A DNA stretch of 43,159 bases from JBCCJA01 sp039045975 (GTDB taxonomy: Bacteria; Planctomycetota; Planctomycetia; Planctomycetales; Planctomycetaceae): contig JBCCJA010000030.1 of the NCBI GenBank assembly GCA_039045975.1, positions 1-43,159 on the forward strand, read 5' to 3'. The position numbers were made by a program, and so were the translations under genes. The notes beneath the pieces are model-generated. The model ran no database searches. It was not told where the DNA came from and saw nothing but the letters and a program-made list of their open reading frames with translations. This document shows positions 8,010 to 16,698 of this stretch, one piece after another (the stretch's first letter is position 1; each line of letters begins with the position of its first letter).

Positions 8010-9449
8010 TCAGACGCGAGTCCGCGTCCACGCCTCGCCGCGATAGCGGACGGCCGCGACGATCGCCCGCGCGGCGATATCGACCGCCATGCCGACCCAC
8101 ACGCCGACGAGCCCGCCGACCCAATACATCCCGCCGAGATAGGCCAGCGGCAGCCGCAGGCCGTAGACGCCGCTGACGGTCATCGCGAGCGGCCACCGCG
8201 TGTCGCCGGCGCCGCGGAGGGCCTGCACATAGACGATCGCGAGCACGAGCGGGACCTGGAAGAAGCCGATCATGCGGAGTGCCGGCGCCCCGACGGCCCG
8301 GACCTGCGGGTCGTCGTGCATGACGGCGAAGATCGCGTCGGCCCCGAAGACGAATACCAGCGAAAGCACCGCGCCGAGGGCCGACGCCTGCCCCGCCGCG
8401 ATGTGGCCGGCCGTGACACCGAGCTTCGGCCGGCCGGCTCCGATCGCCTGCCCGGTCATCGTCGCCGCGGCGGCGCCCCAGGCGAACGCCGGCAGATAGC
8501 TGATGCCCTCGACGCGGATGCCCACGAAGTGGGCCGCGATGAACGCGCGGGCGTCGGCCTCGACGTCCTCGCTGACCCCGGCCCGCCGCCCGACGGTCGC
8601 GACGAGCCCGAGGAAGACGAACTGGCCGACCCACATCACGAGCCCCTCGGCCGCGGCCGGCAGGCCGATCTTGAGCACCCGGGCGATCGCCCGGCGGTCG
8701 GGCCGCATCCACCGCGGCACGAGCCGCAACGCCGGCGAGCGGTGCGACGCGAGCACGCCGAGGATCGCGGCCGCCCCGAGCAGCTTCGCGACGATCGTGC
8801 CGTAGATGATCCCGACCGGCCCGAAACCGATGAAATCGAACCCGAACGCGGGCGGTGGCCCATAGACGAAGACCATCGACGCGAACACGTTGACGACGTT
8901 CAGCCCGCCGAGCACATACAGCGGCGTCCGCATGTCGCCGGCCCCGCGGAGCGCGGCCGCGGCGGTCAGTACGACCGCCATCGGCACGTGCCCGACCGTG
9001 TCGAGCCGGACGAAGCCGACCGCCATCGCCCGCGACTGGCCGGTCAGCCCGAGCGCGTCGGCGAACAGCGGCGCCGCGGCCGTCACGACAAGCAGGAACC
9101 CGACGCCGACCGCCGCGCCGAGCACCAGCGACTGGTTCAGTGTCCGCGACGCGGCCTGCCGCCGGCGTCCGCCCCACTCGCGGGCGATTATCGCGGCCGT
9201 CCCGGTCGCGACGAGCGACGTCATCAGCCCCGACAGCCAGTTCACGTAGGCCGACAGGCCGATGGCGGAAGTCACGTCGGCATCGAACCGGCCCGACAGA
9301 TACGTGTCGACGAGGCCGACGAGGAACGAGAGGACCTGCTCCAGCAGGGCGGGCACGGCGAGCGTCGCGACGACGCGGCGGATGTCGGCCGGGGTCGGGT
9401 CGTCGTTGCGGTGGAATAGCTCTTCGGCGAGGGCGGAGGAGCGGGGCAT
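8010..9449 (-). CDS. MATE family efflux transporter
   Basis: A 479-residue multidrug and toxin extrusion antiporter of the inner membrane. It exports cationic compounds using a Na+ or H+ gradient. About twelve membrane helices are arranged as two similar halves. Family features are the N-terminal LAVPALLEQVLSFLVGLVD with the following DTYLSG, and AALRGAGDMRTPLYV in the first half, mirrored by QALRGAGDTRWPLAM in the second. The start ATG at 9447-9449 gives an N-terminus of typical form; no strong ribosome-binding site was seen. The gene is divergent from ettA, with a 428-nt gap holding two inverted repeats. The substrate cannot be inferred. Confidence 0.92.
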   Translation of the reverse strand: MPRSSALAEELFHRNDDPTPADIRRVVATLAVPALLEQVLSFLVGLVDTYLSGRFDADVTSAIGLSAYVNWLSGLMTSLVATGTAAIIAREWGGRRRQAASRTLNQSLVLGAAVGVGFLLVVTAAAPLFADALGLTGQSRAMAVGFVRLDTVGHVPMAVVLTAAAALRGAGDMRTPLYVLGGLNVVNVFASMVFVYGPPPAFGFDFIGFGPVGIIYGTIVAKLLGAAAILGVLASHRSPALRLVPRWMRPDRRAIARVLKIGLPAAAEGLVMWVGQFVFLGLVATVGRRAGVSEDVEADARAFIAAHFVGIRVEGISYLPAFAWGAAAATMTGQAIGAGRPKLGVTAGHIAAGQASALGAVLSLVFVFGADAIFAVMHDDPQVRAVGAPALRMIGFFQVPLVLAIVYVQALRGAGDTRWPLAMTVSGVYGLRLPLAYLGGMYWVGGLVGVWVGMAVDIAARAIVAAVRYRGEAWTRTRV

Positions 9450-9500
9450 CGGGCGGTATCGTCGGCGGGGGAAGAAACAGGGTCCGCCATGTCCGAGACC

Positions 9501-9591
9501 GGCGAGCGGTGGGCGTCAGCCCTCCGGTGGGTGCGGGATTGTAGCGACCGGCCTTGTCGACCCACCGGAAGGCTGACGCCTACCGCTCGCC
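9501..9591. repeat. long inverted repeat 2 (32-nt arms, 27-nt loop)
   Basis: Arms 9501-9532 and 9560-9591 match at 30 of 32 positions, and the two differences are compensated as G-U pairs in the RNA of one strand. The core is GGCGTCAGCC and its complement. A diverged relative lies in the atpF-atpH spacer (24 of 31 identical over the left arm), so this is a dispersed family rather than a single terminator. Confidence 0.85.
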
Positions 9592-9747
9592 CTGTTTGAG
9601 GAACGACGCATGCCCGCCGCGGAGGTTCACGCGAAGTCGGAGGTTTGGCGACCGCGGTCGTTCCACTGATCTCCGGCCGCTAGTCCCCGCGATCACGACC
9701 CACTAGCCTTGCCGCGTTAGCGGCGAGGGGCTTCAGAGGGCAGAAAG

Positions 9748-9812
9748 AAGAAGACGGAAGGATGAAATCTCGGAGGGCGGCCACGCCCCGGTTTTCATCC
9801 TTCCGCTTTCTT
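9748..9812. repeat. long inverted repeat 3 (20-nt arms, 25-nt loop)
   Basis: Arms 9748-9767 and 9793-9812 match at 18 of 20 positions around CGGAAGGATGAAA. The composition is purine-rich on one arm and pyrimidine-rich on the other, unlike the surrounding GC-rich DNA. It ends 65 nt before the ettA start codon. Confidence 0.8.
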
Positions 9813-9877
9813 CGTTCATCCTTTCACACCCTCCACCTGCCCCACGTCCCCCGAGCACCGATCCCCCGAAGCGCGTC

Positions 9878-11515
9878 ATGGGCCAGCAGTACATCTTCAC
9901 TATGGAACGGGTCGTGAAGGCCCACGACGACAAGGAAGTCCTCAAAGGGATCACGCTCGCGTTTTATCCCGGGGCGAAGATCGGCGTGCTCGGCAACAAC
10001 GGGGCCGGGAAGTCGACGCTGCTGCGGATCATGGCGGGGCAGGACGAGGACTTTCACGGTGAGGCCGAGGCGGCGAAGGGCACCCGAGTCGGCTACTTCG
10101 AGCAGGAGCCGAAGATCGATCCGGAGCTGACCGTCGACGAGGCGATCGCCGAAGCCGTCGCCGAATCGCAGGCCGTGCTCGACCGTTACAACGACGTCGC
10201 GATGGAGCTCGGCGAGGAGATGCCGCCGGAGAAGATGGAGGCGTTGCTCGAAGAGCAGGCGACGTTGCAGGACAAGATCGACGCGAAGAATCTGTGGGAA
10301 CTCGACCGCATGGTCGAGATCGCCAAGACGCAGCTGCGGACGCCGCCGGGCGACTTCAAGATCGGCACCTGCTCCGGCGGGGAGAAGCGACGTGTCGCGC
10401 TGGCTCGGCTAGTGCTCTCCGACCTCGACATGATCCTGCTCGACGAGCCGACGAACCACCTCGACGCGTCGAGCGTGTCGTGGCTGGAGAAATATCTGGC
10501 CGACTTCCCGGGTACGGTCGTGGCGGTGACCCACGACCGGTACTTCCTCGACAACGTCGCCGGCTGGATCCTCGAACTGGAGCGGGGTCACGCGTACCCG
10601 TTCGAGGGGAATTACTCGGCGTGGCTGGAATCGAAGGCGTCACGGCTCGCTGTGGAGGAGAAGAAGGAGTCGAAGCGGCAGAAGACGCTGAAGCAGGAAC
10701 TCGAGTGGGTCCGCACGAGTCCGAAGGCCCGGGCCTCCAAGAACAAGGCCCGGCTGCAGCGGTACGAAGAGCTGTCGAAGCAGGACTACGACGCCCGGGA
10801 CGACGCGGCGGACATCCAGATCGCGCCGGGGCCGAAGCTCGGCGACCTTGTCGTCGAGGCCGAGGGCGTCTCGAAGAGCTTCGGCGACAAGGTGCTCTAC
10901 AAGGATATGAGCTTCCGGCTGCCGAAGGGCGGCATCGTCGGCGTGATCGGCCCGAACGGTGCCGGCAAGACGACGCTGTTCAAAATGATCATCGGCGACG
11001 AGCAGCCCGACGAGGGCGTGATCCGCGTCGGCGAGACGGTCGACCTCGCCTATGTCGACCAGAGCCGCGATTCGCTCGCGGGCGACAAATCGGTGTTCGA
11101 GGAGATCTCCGGCGGCCAGGAATTCCTCGAGATCGGCAAGGCGAGGATCCACGCCCGGGCTTACTGCAACCGCTTCAATTTCAAGGGGCAGGACCAGCAG
11201 AAGAAGGTCGGCGTGCTGTCGGGCGGGGAGCGGAACCGGGTGCACCTGGCGAAGCTGCTGCGTCGCGGCGGGAACTTCATCCTGCTCGACGAACCGACGA
11301 ACGACCTCGACGTCGACACGCTGCGGGCGCTCGAAGAGGCCCTCGTCGGCTTCGGCGGCTGCGTGATGGTGACCAGCCACGACCGGTGGTTCCTCGACCG
11401 GATCGCGACGCACATTCTCGCGTTCGAGGGCGACGGCCGGGTCGTGTACCACGAGGGCAACTTCGACACCTACGAGACGGCCCTGCGGGAGCGGCAGTCG
11501 CGGAACGGCGACTGA
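9878..11515 (+). CDS. ettA: ABC-F ATPase, energy-dependent translational throttle protein EttA
   Basis: A 545-residue cytosolic ATPase with two nucleotide-binding domains and no membrane segments. EttA binds the ribosomal E site and gates the first steps of elongation according to the ATP/ADP ratio. Domain 1 has GNNGAGKST (Walker A), SGGEKRRVALARL (signature) and LLDEPTNHLD (Walker B). Domain 2 has GPNGAGKTT, SGGERNRVHLAKL and LLDEPTNDLD. The linker arm between them is Lys/Arg/Glu-rich, as expected for the P-site tRNA interaction motif (about residues 245-305). The N-terminus (YIFTMERVVKAH...FYPGAKIGVLG) matches EttA rather than Uup or YheS. Length is close to E. coli EttA (555). No defect was seen. 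An inverted repeat (11525-11660) follows the stop codon by 9 nt. Confidence 0.95.
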   Translation: MGQQYIFTMERVVKAHDDKEVLKGITLAFYPGAKIGVLGNNGAGKSTLLRIMAGQDEDFHGEAEAAKGTRVGYFEQEPKIDPELTVDEAIAEAVAESQAVLDRYNDVAMELGEEMPPEKMEALLEEQATLQDKIDAKNLWELDRMVEIAKTQLRTPPGDFKIGTCSGGEKRRVALARLVLSDLDMILLDEPTNHLDASSVSWLEKYLADFPGTVVAVTHDRYFLDNVAGWILELERGHAYPFEGNYSAWLESKASRLAVEEKKESKRQKTLKQELEWVRTSPKARASKNKARLQRYEELSKQDYDARDDAADIQIAPGPKLGDLVVEAEGVSKSFGDKVLYKDMSFRLPKGGIVGVIGPNGAGKTTLFKMIIGDEQPDEGVIRVGETVDLAYVDQSRDSLAGDKSVFEEISGGQEFLEIGKARIHARAYCNRFNFKGQDQQKKVGVLSGGERNRVHLAKLLRRGGNFILLDEPTNDLDVDTLRALEEALVGFGGCVMVTSHDRWFLDRIATHILAFEGDGRVVYHEGNFDTYETALRERQSRNGD

Positions 11516-11874
11516 AACCGCTGGCCCGACCTCATGGTCGGGTGCCGCAGGCACAGGATGACGTCGACTCGGACGTCCTACTTCTGTGGGGATGCCGTAC
11601 GGACATGGCCGGCCGCATTCGACGGCATCCTGTCGCTTCGCGACCCGACCGGTGGTCGGGCCATCGAGGAACGGTGGCCGTCCGCGTGGCCGTCGCCACC
11701 GCTCTGTCCGACGTAATCGGAACGCCCGGACGAGTTTCCGTAGACTGCCGTCGGGCCGTGACTGCCCGTTGGCAACCGTTCCGGGCGGCCTTACGATCTT
11801 GAGCGACGCCGGGCGGTCCTTTCTCTCACCGCCGGCGAGTCGATCGATTTCCGCGGTCCCGCTCGGGTCTTGTC
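11516..11874. other. 359-nt intergenic region after ettA
   Basis: No convincing gene was seen. It contains a large imperfect inverted repeat (11525-11660). The right half, 11661-11874, should contain the promoter of the HTH protein; no clear consensus was recognised. Confidence 0.55.
11525..11660. repeat. long inverted repeat 4 (about 40-nt arms)
   Basis: The left arm 11525-11565 and right arm 11621-11660 are complementary over about 40 nt with a few mismatches and one gap, around a 55-nt loop. Each arm also contains its own small hairpin: CCCGAC/GTCGGG at 11525-11542 and again at 11644-11660. A further mini-hairpin GTGCC/GGCAC overlaps the first. It follows the ettA stop closely and could terminate or stabilise that transcript. 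Confidence 0.65.
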
Positions 11875-13485
11875 ATGGCGAAGAAGTATCTCAGTCTCGA
11901 CGAAGTGACCGAACGGCTCGGGATGTCGAACGAGCAGGTCAATAAGCTCCGGCAGGAGGGCAAACTCCGCGGCTTCGCCGACCGCGGGACTTGGAAATTC
12001 AAAGCCGACGAGATCGACGAGTACGCCCGCTCCGCGCAGGTCGATTCCGACCCGGAGGTGCCGATTTTCGACGGCGGAAGTTCGATCTTGGGGCTCGACG
12101 ACCTCGACCTCAGCGGCAGCTCGGCGACGATCGTGAAGGGGTCGAGCGTCGCCTACGACGGCGGCGGGCCGGGCGGGTCCGACAGCGACGTGCGTCTGAT
12201 CTTCGACGAGGGTGCCACAGGCGGGGCCGGCGATTCGGCGCTCGACGTCGCGATCCGGCCGAACGAGGGTTCCGACAGCGATGTGCGGCTGAGCGATTCC
12301 GCCTCGGGCGTCGCGTCCGGCGGGGCCGGCAGCGACAGCGACGTCCGACTCGCCCCGGAGACGATCTCGGTCGGCGAAGACACCGGCAGCGACAGCGACG
12401 TGAAGGTCGTCGACGACGTCCAGACGCCGGGCGACTTCGCGTTCGCCGGCGACGGCCCGGCCGACGTCAAGACGGCCGCCGAAATCGACACGCCGGCCGA
12501 AGACGAGTTCGACGGGACTGACACCGACATGCCCGTGCTCGCGCCCGGATCGGCGGGCAGCAGCGACGTCGTCGTCGGCACCGGCGTGTCGGACGCGGAC
12601 GTGTTCGTGGCCGACAGCGGCATCGCGCTCGAGGGGTCGTCGGCGGCTCTGCTGCCGGAAGAAAGCGGGATCGCACTCGACCTGGACACCGGCGGGGCCG
12701 ACGCCGACAGCGGGATCGCCTTGTCGTCGGACGGATCGGGCGTGCTCGCCGATGACGACGACGACGGGCTCGCCCTGTTCGACGACGACGACGACGCGTC
12801 GGCCGCGAGCGGCATCAACGTCAGCAAGCCGTCCGACAGCGGCATCGCACTGGAAGGGTTGCTGGGCGGAGACAGCGACGTCGGACAGACGGTCTCGATG
12901 GACGCGCTCTCCGAGGACGAGATCAGCAAGCTCGACGGCGGCTCGAAGGGCGACACGGAGTTGGAGATCGCGGCGCTTTCGCCCGACGAAATGCCGCCCG
13001 AGGGCAGCGAGTTCGACATCGACGTCACGGAGGCGGGCGCGGACGGGGAAGGCGTTTCGCTGAGTCCGACCGCGGCCGGCGCGACGCTGGAAATGAGCGA
13101 CGTTGATAACCCGGCCGTCGGTCAGTCCGACACGTTCGAGATGGAAGACAACGCCCTCGACGAGAGCTTCGAGGAGCTGGCCGCCGACGACGAATTCGGC
13201 GAAGACGAAGACTTCGACGACGACGTCTTCGACGCTTCCGAAGATGATTTTGAGAGCGAGTTCACGTCTGAAGAGGGTGCCGCCGGGTTCACCGCGGCGC
13301 CACGTGCGGCGGCCGCCGCCGACTACGACTTCGGGACGCCGGCGTTTGTCGGTCTCGTCGCGACCAGCGGCGTGCTGGCGGTCGGGGCGATGGTGATGGT
13401 CGACCTCGTCCGTTCGATCTGGGCCTATCGAGAGCCGAGCGTCGGCACGAGCGCGATCCTTGACCTGGTCAAAGACCTGTTCTGA
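11875..13485 (+). CDS. excisionase-type HTH protein with acidic SDSDV/DSGIAL repeats and C-terminal membrane anchor
   Basis: A 536-residue protein of unusual architecture. Residues 5-50 form a MerR/excisionase-like winged helix (YLSLDEVTERLGMS, then GKLRGFADRGTWKF), which normally binds DNA. Residues 51-480 are extremely acidic, low in complexity and probably disordered. They contain four GSDSDV motifs (102-106, 133-137, 153-157, 172-176) and four xSGIAL motifs (near 247, 263, 278, 321), plus poly-Asp runs at 293-297 and 303-307. Residues 489-515 form one hydrophobic membrane segment (GLVATSGVLAVGAMVMVDL), followed by a short tail. The repeats may be short linear motifs bound by a partner, or calcium-binding Asp/Ser runs; neither is shown. 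The function is unknown. Start ATG 11875 directly precedes the HTH domain. Confidence 0.85.
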   Translation: MAKKYLSLDEVTERLGMSNEQVNKLRQEGKLRGFADRGTWKFKADEIDEYARSAQVDSDPEVPIFDGGSSILGLDDLDLSGSSATIVKGSSVAYDGGGPGGSDSDVRLIFDEGATGGAGDSALDVAIRPNEGSDSDVRLSDSASGVASGGAGSDSDVRLAPETISVGEDTGSDSDVKVVDDVQTPGDFAFAGDGPADVKTAAEIDTPAEDEFDGTDTDMPVLAPGSAGSSDVVVGTGVSDADVFVADSGIALEGSSAALLPEESGIALDLDTGGADADSGIALSSDGSGVLADDDDDGLALFDDDDDASAASGINVSKPSDSGIALEGLLGGDSDVGQTVSMDALSEDEISKLDGGSKGDTELEIAALSPDEMPPEGSEFDIDVTEAGADGEGVSLSPTAAGATLEMSDVDNPAVGQSDTFEMEDNALDESFEELAADDEFGEDEDFDDDVFDASEDDFESEFTSEEGAAGFTAAPRAAAAADYDFGTPAFVGLVATSGVLAVGAMVMVDLVRSIWAYREPSVGTSAILDLVKDLF

Positions 13486-13606
13486 CCGAGGCTGTCTGTT
13501 CGGCCCGCGCGTTTAAGTAGCCTCCGGTGTCGTTGTCGCCACCGCGGCGGCCCGCTAGCTTGCATCGGCCATCGCGGATGCGTCACGGGGACGGGGGAGC
13601 GGGTCG

Positions 13607-14893
13607 ATGCGGAACATGGTCAGCCTGATTCTCGGCGGCGGAAAAGGGACACGGCTGTTCCCGTTGACCCGCGACCGTTCGAAGCCGGCCGTACCGCTCG
13701 GCGGGAAGTATCGGTTGATCGATATCCCGATCTCGAACTGCCTGAACAGCGGGATCAATCGAGTCTATCTGATCACGCAGTTCAACTCGGTCAGCCTGCA
13801 CCGGCACATCCGCGAGTCGTACAAGTTCGACCGCTTTAGCGGCGGTTTCGTCGAGATCCTCGCCGCCCAGCAGTCGCAGGACGCGACCGAGAGTGACTGG
13901 TACCAGGGCACGGCCGACGCGGTCCGGAAGAACCTGCGGTACTGCGAACAGGACGGCGTCGAGCACGTCATCATCCTGTCCGGAGACCAGCTGTACCGGA
14001 TGAATTACGGCGACATGCTCGATACGCATCTGGCGAACCGGGCCGACGCGACGATCGCCGCCACGCCGGTCACGCGTGAGCAGGCCCGCGGCTTCGGGCT
14101 AATGCAGCTCGATTCGAGCGGCCGCGTGACCGGGTTCGTCGAAAAGCCGCAGACCGACGAGCTGATCGATTCGGTCAAGGCCGACGCCGGCTGGCTCCGC
14201 GAACACGGGATCGAGAGCCGTGGCCGCGACTGTCTCGCGAACATGGGGATTTATATTTTTAAACGCGACGTGCTCGTCGATTTATTGCGGTCGACCGACT
14301 TCGAGGATTTCGGCAAAGAGGTTTTCCCGAGTGTGATCGGCACGAAGACCGTCGTAACGCATCCGTTCGACGGTTATTGGGAAGACATCGGCACGATCAG
14401 GGCGTTCTTCGATGCCAACCTCGCCCTCGCGAGTGACGCACCCCCGTTCGAATTTAATTCCCCGGAAGCACCGATCTATACGCAGTCGCGGCACCTGCCC
14501 CCGAGTCGGGTTTTAGGAGCGACGGTCTCGCACACGATCATCGCGGACGGCTGCGTCGTCGAGCCGGGCACGACGATCGAGAACAGCGTGATCGGGTTGC
14601 GGGGACGCATTGGTAAAGGCGTGACGATCCGCAACACGATCGTGATGGGGAACGACTATTACCAGGACGACGGCGGCCCGTCGGAGGGGGCCGAGTTGCC
14701 GCCGATGGGGATCGGCGACGGCACGGTGATCGACGGCGCGATCGTCGATAAGAACTGCCGCGTCGGGAAGAACGCCCGCATCGTCGTCGATCCTTCTACC
14801 GCGGACGGCGAGTACGACATGGTCTTCGTCCGCGACGGGATCGCGGTGTTGCCGAAGCATGCCGTCGTGCCCGACGGCTGGACGCTGAGGTAG
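13607..14893 (+). CDS. glgC: glucose-1-phosphate adenylyltransferase
   Basis: A 428-residue enzyme that makes ADP-glucose from ATP and glucose-1-phosphate, the committed step of bacterial glycogen synthesis. The N-terminal nucleotidyltransferase domain has the loop LGGGKGTRLFPLT (residues 9-21), the activator/substrate region PAVPLGGKYRLIDIP, WYQGTADAV, and the SGDQLYRMNY motif. FVEKP is present near residue 176. The C-terminal part is a left-handed beta-helix with hexapeptide-like turns (IENSVIGLRGRIGKGVTI). A GGGGGAG ribosome-binding site lies about 10 nt upstream of ATG 13607; a second ATG (13616) is also possible. Length agrees with the family. The next gene starts 8 nt downstream, so the two are probably co-transcribed. 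No glycogen synthase or branching enzyme is in the window. Confidence 0.96.
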   Translation: MRNMVSLILGGGKGTRLFPLTRDRSKPAVPLGGKYRLIDIPISNCLNSGINRVYLITQFNSVSLHRHIRESYKFDRFSGGFVEILAAQQSQDATESDWYQGTADAVRKNLRYCEQDGVEHVIILSGDQLYRMNYGDMLDTHLANRADATIAATPVTREQARGFGLMQLDSSGRVTGFVEKPQTDELIDSVKADAGWLREHGIESRGRDCLANMGIYIFKRDVLVDLLRSTDFEDFGKEVFPSVIGTKTVVTHPFDGYWEDIGTIRAFFDANLALASDAPPFEFNSPEAPIYTQSRHLPPSRVLGATVSHTIIADGCVVEPGTTIENSVIGLRGRIGKGVTIRNTIVMGNDYYQDDGGPSEGAELPPMGIGDGTVIDGAIVDKNCRVGKNARIVVDPSTADGEYDMVFVRDGIAVLPKHAVVPDGWTLR

Positions 14894-14901
14894 CGACGCC
14901 G

Positions 14902-15759
14902 ATGGCGACGAGACGTCTCGTCACGATCGCCGTGCGGGGTCTCGGTACCGAATGGGGCTCCTGGGTCGAGCCGCTCGCGGAGTTCGAGGGTCGCGTACGG
15001 ACCGTCGCGGTGTCCGACGCCGTGGCGGCCCGTCGCGACGTGGTCGCCCGCAGGGCCGGGGCGTTCTCGGCTCCGGGGTTGGCGGCGTTGGTGTCGATCG
15101 TCGGCTTGGACGGGGTTTTGGTTTGCGAGGCGGGCCTGGCGGGTCTCGCGGCCGCGGTGAGTCTGGGCGGGCGAGTCCCGGCCGTCTTGCTGGCCCGGCC
15201 CCCGCTCGACATCGCGGCTGTCGCCGGTGGGCCGGACATGATCTCGGCTGCGAACGGACGCGTACACGTGGCGTTTCGGGCCCGCTACGAGCCGTCGATC
15301 CAAAGACTGATGGAGCTAATCGCGTCACGGCTCGGCCGACCGACAGGCGTGTCGGTCCGCATCGACGAATCACCGGATCCGCAGGGGGTCGTGTCGAACC
15401 TCGTCGAAGCGGTCGATGTGGCGGCCTATCTGGCGGGAACGCCCGAGCCGGGCGGCTGGTCGTGTCACGGCCGTGTCGTGACGTGGTCGCGCGACCCCGA
15501 CAAGCCGGTCGAAGCGGCCCAAGGCGCGGCTGTGACGCTCATCTGCGAGCGTGGCGTGGTATCCGTCCGTTCTGCGCGACTGCTTCGGTGGCAAGAGGGC
15601 GACCGTACCGTCGACGAGTCGTTGGAAGCCGACCGCGACAGTCGGACCGTGATTCTCGACCTGTTCCTCCGCAGGGCCGCAGGCGGTCTCGTGCCCTTAC
15701 CGACCTTTGACGACTGGGCCAAAGCCGCCGTTCTCGCCGGCCGCCTCAATGACGCGTGA
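14902..15759 (+). CDS. hypothetical protein, possible degenerate Gfo/Idh/MocA-like oxidoreductase
   Basis: A 285-residue protein that starts 8 nt after glgC. Its layout resembles a Gfo/Idh/MocA dehydrogenase: an N-terminal alpha/beta region (residues 5-105, with GVLVCEAGLAGL where the cofactor fold would lie), then a middle segment VHVAFRARYEPSIQRLMELI followed by RLGRPTGVSVRI, and an end PLPTFDDWAKAAVLAGRL similar to the common C-terminal pattern of that family. The usual GxGxxG dinucleotide loop at the very N-terminus (here VRGLGTEWGS) and the EKP motif are not recognisable, so cofactor binding is doubtful. The family assignment is an inference from pattern; the alternative is an unrelated alpha/beta protein. 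Coupling to glgC suggests a link with sugar metabolism, without proof. Confidence 0.6.
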   Translation: MATRRLVTIAVRGLGTEWGSWVEPLAEFEGRVRTVAVSDAVAARRDVVARRAGAFSAPGLAALVSIVGLDGVLVCEAGLAGLAAAVSLGGRVPAVLLARPPLDIAAVAGGPDMISAANGRVHVAFRARYEPSIQRLMELIASRLGRPTGVSVRIDESPDPQGVVSNLVEAVDVAAYLAGTPEPGGWSCHGRVVTWSRDPDKPVEAAQGAAVTLICERGVVSVRSARLLRWQEGDRTVDESLEADRDSRTVILDLFLRRAAGGLVPLPTFDDWAKAAVLAGRLNDA

Positions 15760-15921
15760 GACGGTCGCCCGGACTACGGCCCGGATCGACCGAAGGGTCG
15801 GCCGCCGCTCGCTGGAGGGAACGGGCGGACTCTGTCGATAATTGTGTTAGTGCTCTGTGCGGTCGTCGTCCGTCGCGCGCATCGGCTTGAATCGACTCCG
15901 AGACCACACACCGAAGCCGCC

Positions 15922-16656
15922 ATGCCCGCAGACGGCCCTGATGAACCGCGTCTGCTGGTCGCGGCATGCACTTACAACGAGCGTGAGAACGTCCCCGTAC
16001 TCGTGTCGCGGATTCTGGACACACAACCGGGAGCCGACGTCGTCATCGTCGACGACGGCTCACCCGACGGGACCGGTGACCTGGCGGACGAGATGGCGGC
16101 GGCGGACCCGCGGGTCAAGGTGATCCATCGTGAGGGCGAACGCGGGCTCGGCGTCGCGACCGTCGACGCGTTTCGATACGCGATCGAGCACGGCTACGAC
16201 CTCGTTATCAACCTCGACGCCGACCTGAGTCATCCGCCGGAGGCGATCCCGTTGTTCCTCGAGCGGATCGACGAATTCGAAGTCGTCGTCGGGTCTCGAT
16301 ACATCCCCGGCGGCGGGATCGAAGGCTGGGGGCCGGTGCGTCACGTGATGAGCCGGTGCATCAACACCTACTCCCGCGTCCTGCTAGGGCTAACGCCCCG
16401 CGACGTCAGCGGCAGTTTCCGTTGCTATCGCGTTGACGTACTTCGCGAGATCGATTTCGACGACGTCTTCTCCAAGGGCTACGCGTTTATGGAGGAGGTG
16501 CTGTTCCGCTGCCGACTCGCCGGCGCCGAGTTCGCGGAGGTCCCGTTCGTCTTCATCGACCGGGAGGCAGGCGACTCGAAGATCAACGCAGCAGAGTGCG
16601 TGCGTGCCGTCGTGGATCTGGCACGGCTCGCGCTCCTCCGGCGATTTCGGCGTTGA
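15922..16656 (+). CDS. polyprenol monophosphomannose synthase-like family 2 glycosyltransferase
   Basis: A 244-residue cytosolic or membrane-associated glycosyltransferase of the DPM1 type. It is expected to move a sugar from a nucleotide donor to polyprenyl phosphate for later use in glycan or lipid synthesis. Visible are the GT2 opening (LLVAACTYNERENVP), the nucleotide-binding VDDGSPDGTGDLA, the metal-binding NLDADLSHPPE (DxD), GSRYIPGG, and the acceptor region VSGSFRCYR. There is no C-terminal membrane pair, so it is the short DPM1 form. Start 15922 was chosen over the in-frame start at 15844 because the conserved sequence begins soon after MPADGPDEP and the extra residues have no family character. 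It is convergent with the DUF4912 gene. Confidence 0.88.
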   Translation: MPADGPDEPRLLVAACTYNERENVPVLVSRILDTQPGADVVIVDDGSPDGTGDLADEMAAADPRVKVIHREGERGLGVATVDAFRYAIEHGYDLVINLDADLSHPPEAIPLFLERIDEFEVVVGSRYIPGGGIEGWGPVRHVMSRCINTYSRVLLGLTPRDVSGSFRCYRVDVLREIDFDDVFSKGYAFMEEVLFRCRLAGAEFAEVPFVFIDREAGDSKINAAECVRAVVDLARLALLRRFRR

Positions 16657-16658
16657 GG

Positions 16659-16698
16659 ACGCCGCGTTGTTCGACGGCGTGACGCGATCGAAGATCGC
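16659..16698. terminator. two tandem hairpins between convergent genes
   Basis: Hairpin A pairs ACGCCG (16659-16664) with CGGCGT (16675-16680). Hairpin B pairs GCGATC (16684-16689) with GATCGC (16693-16698) around a GAA loop. They fill the 42-nt gap between the glycosyltransferase stop and the DUF4912 stop. There is no U-tract, so this is at best a bidirectional terminator or end-stabilising structure. Confidence 0.5.

Larger units (their letters stand above)
9450..9877. other. 428-nt intergenic region between MATE gene and ettA
   Basis: No convincing coding sequence was seen. It carries two long inverted repeats (9501-9591 and 9748-9812). Promoters for the two divergent genes must lie here, but I could not pick a clear -35/-10 pair. 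The stretch 9600-9740 between the repeats shows nothing recognisable. Confidence 0.6.
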
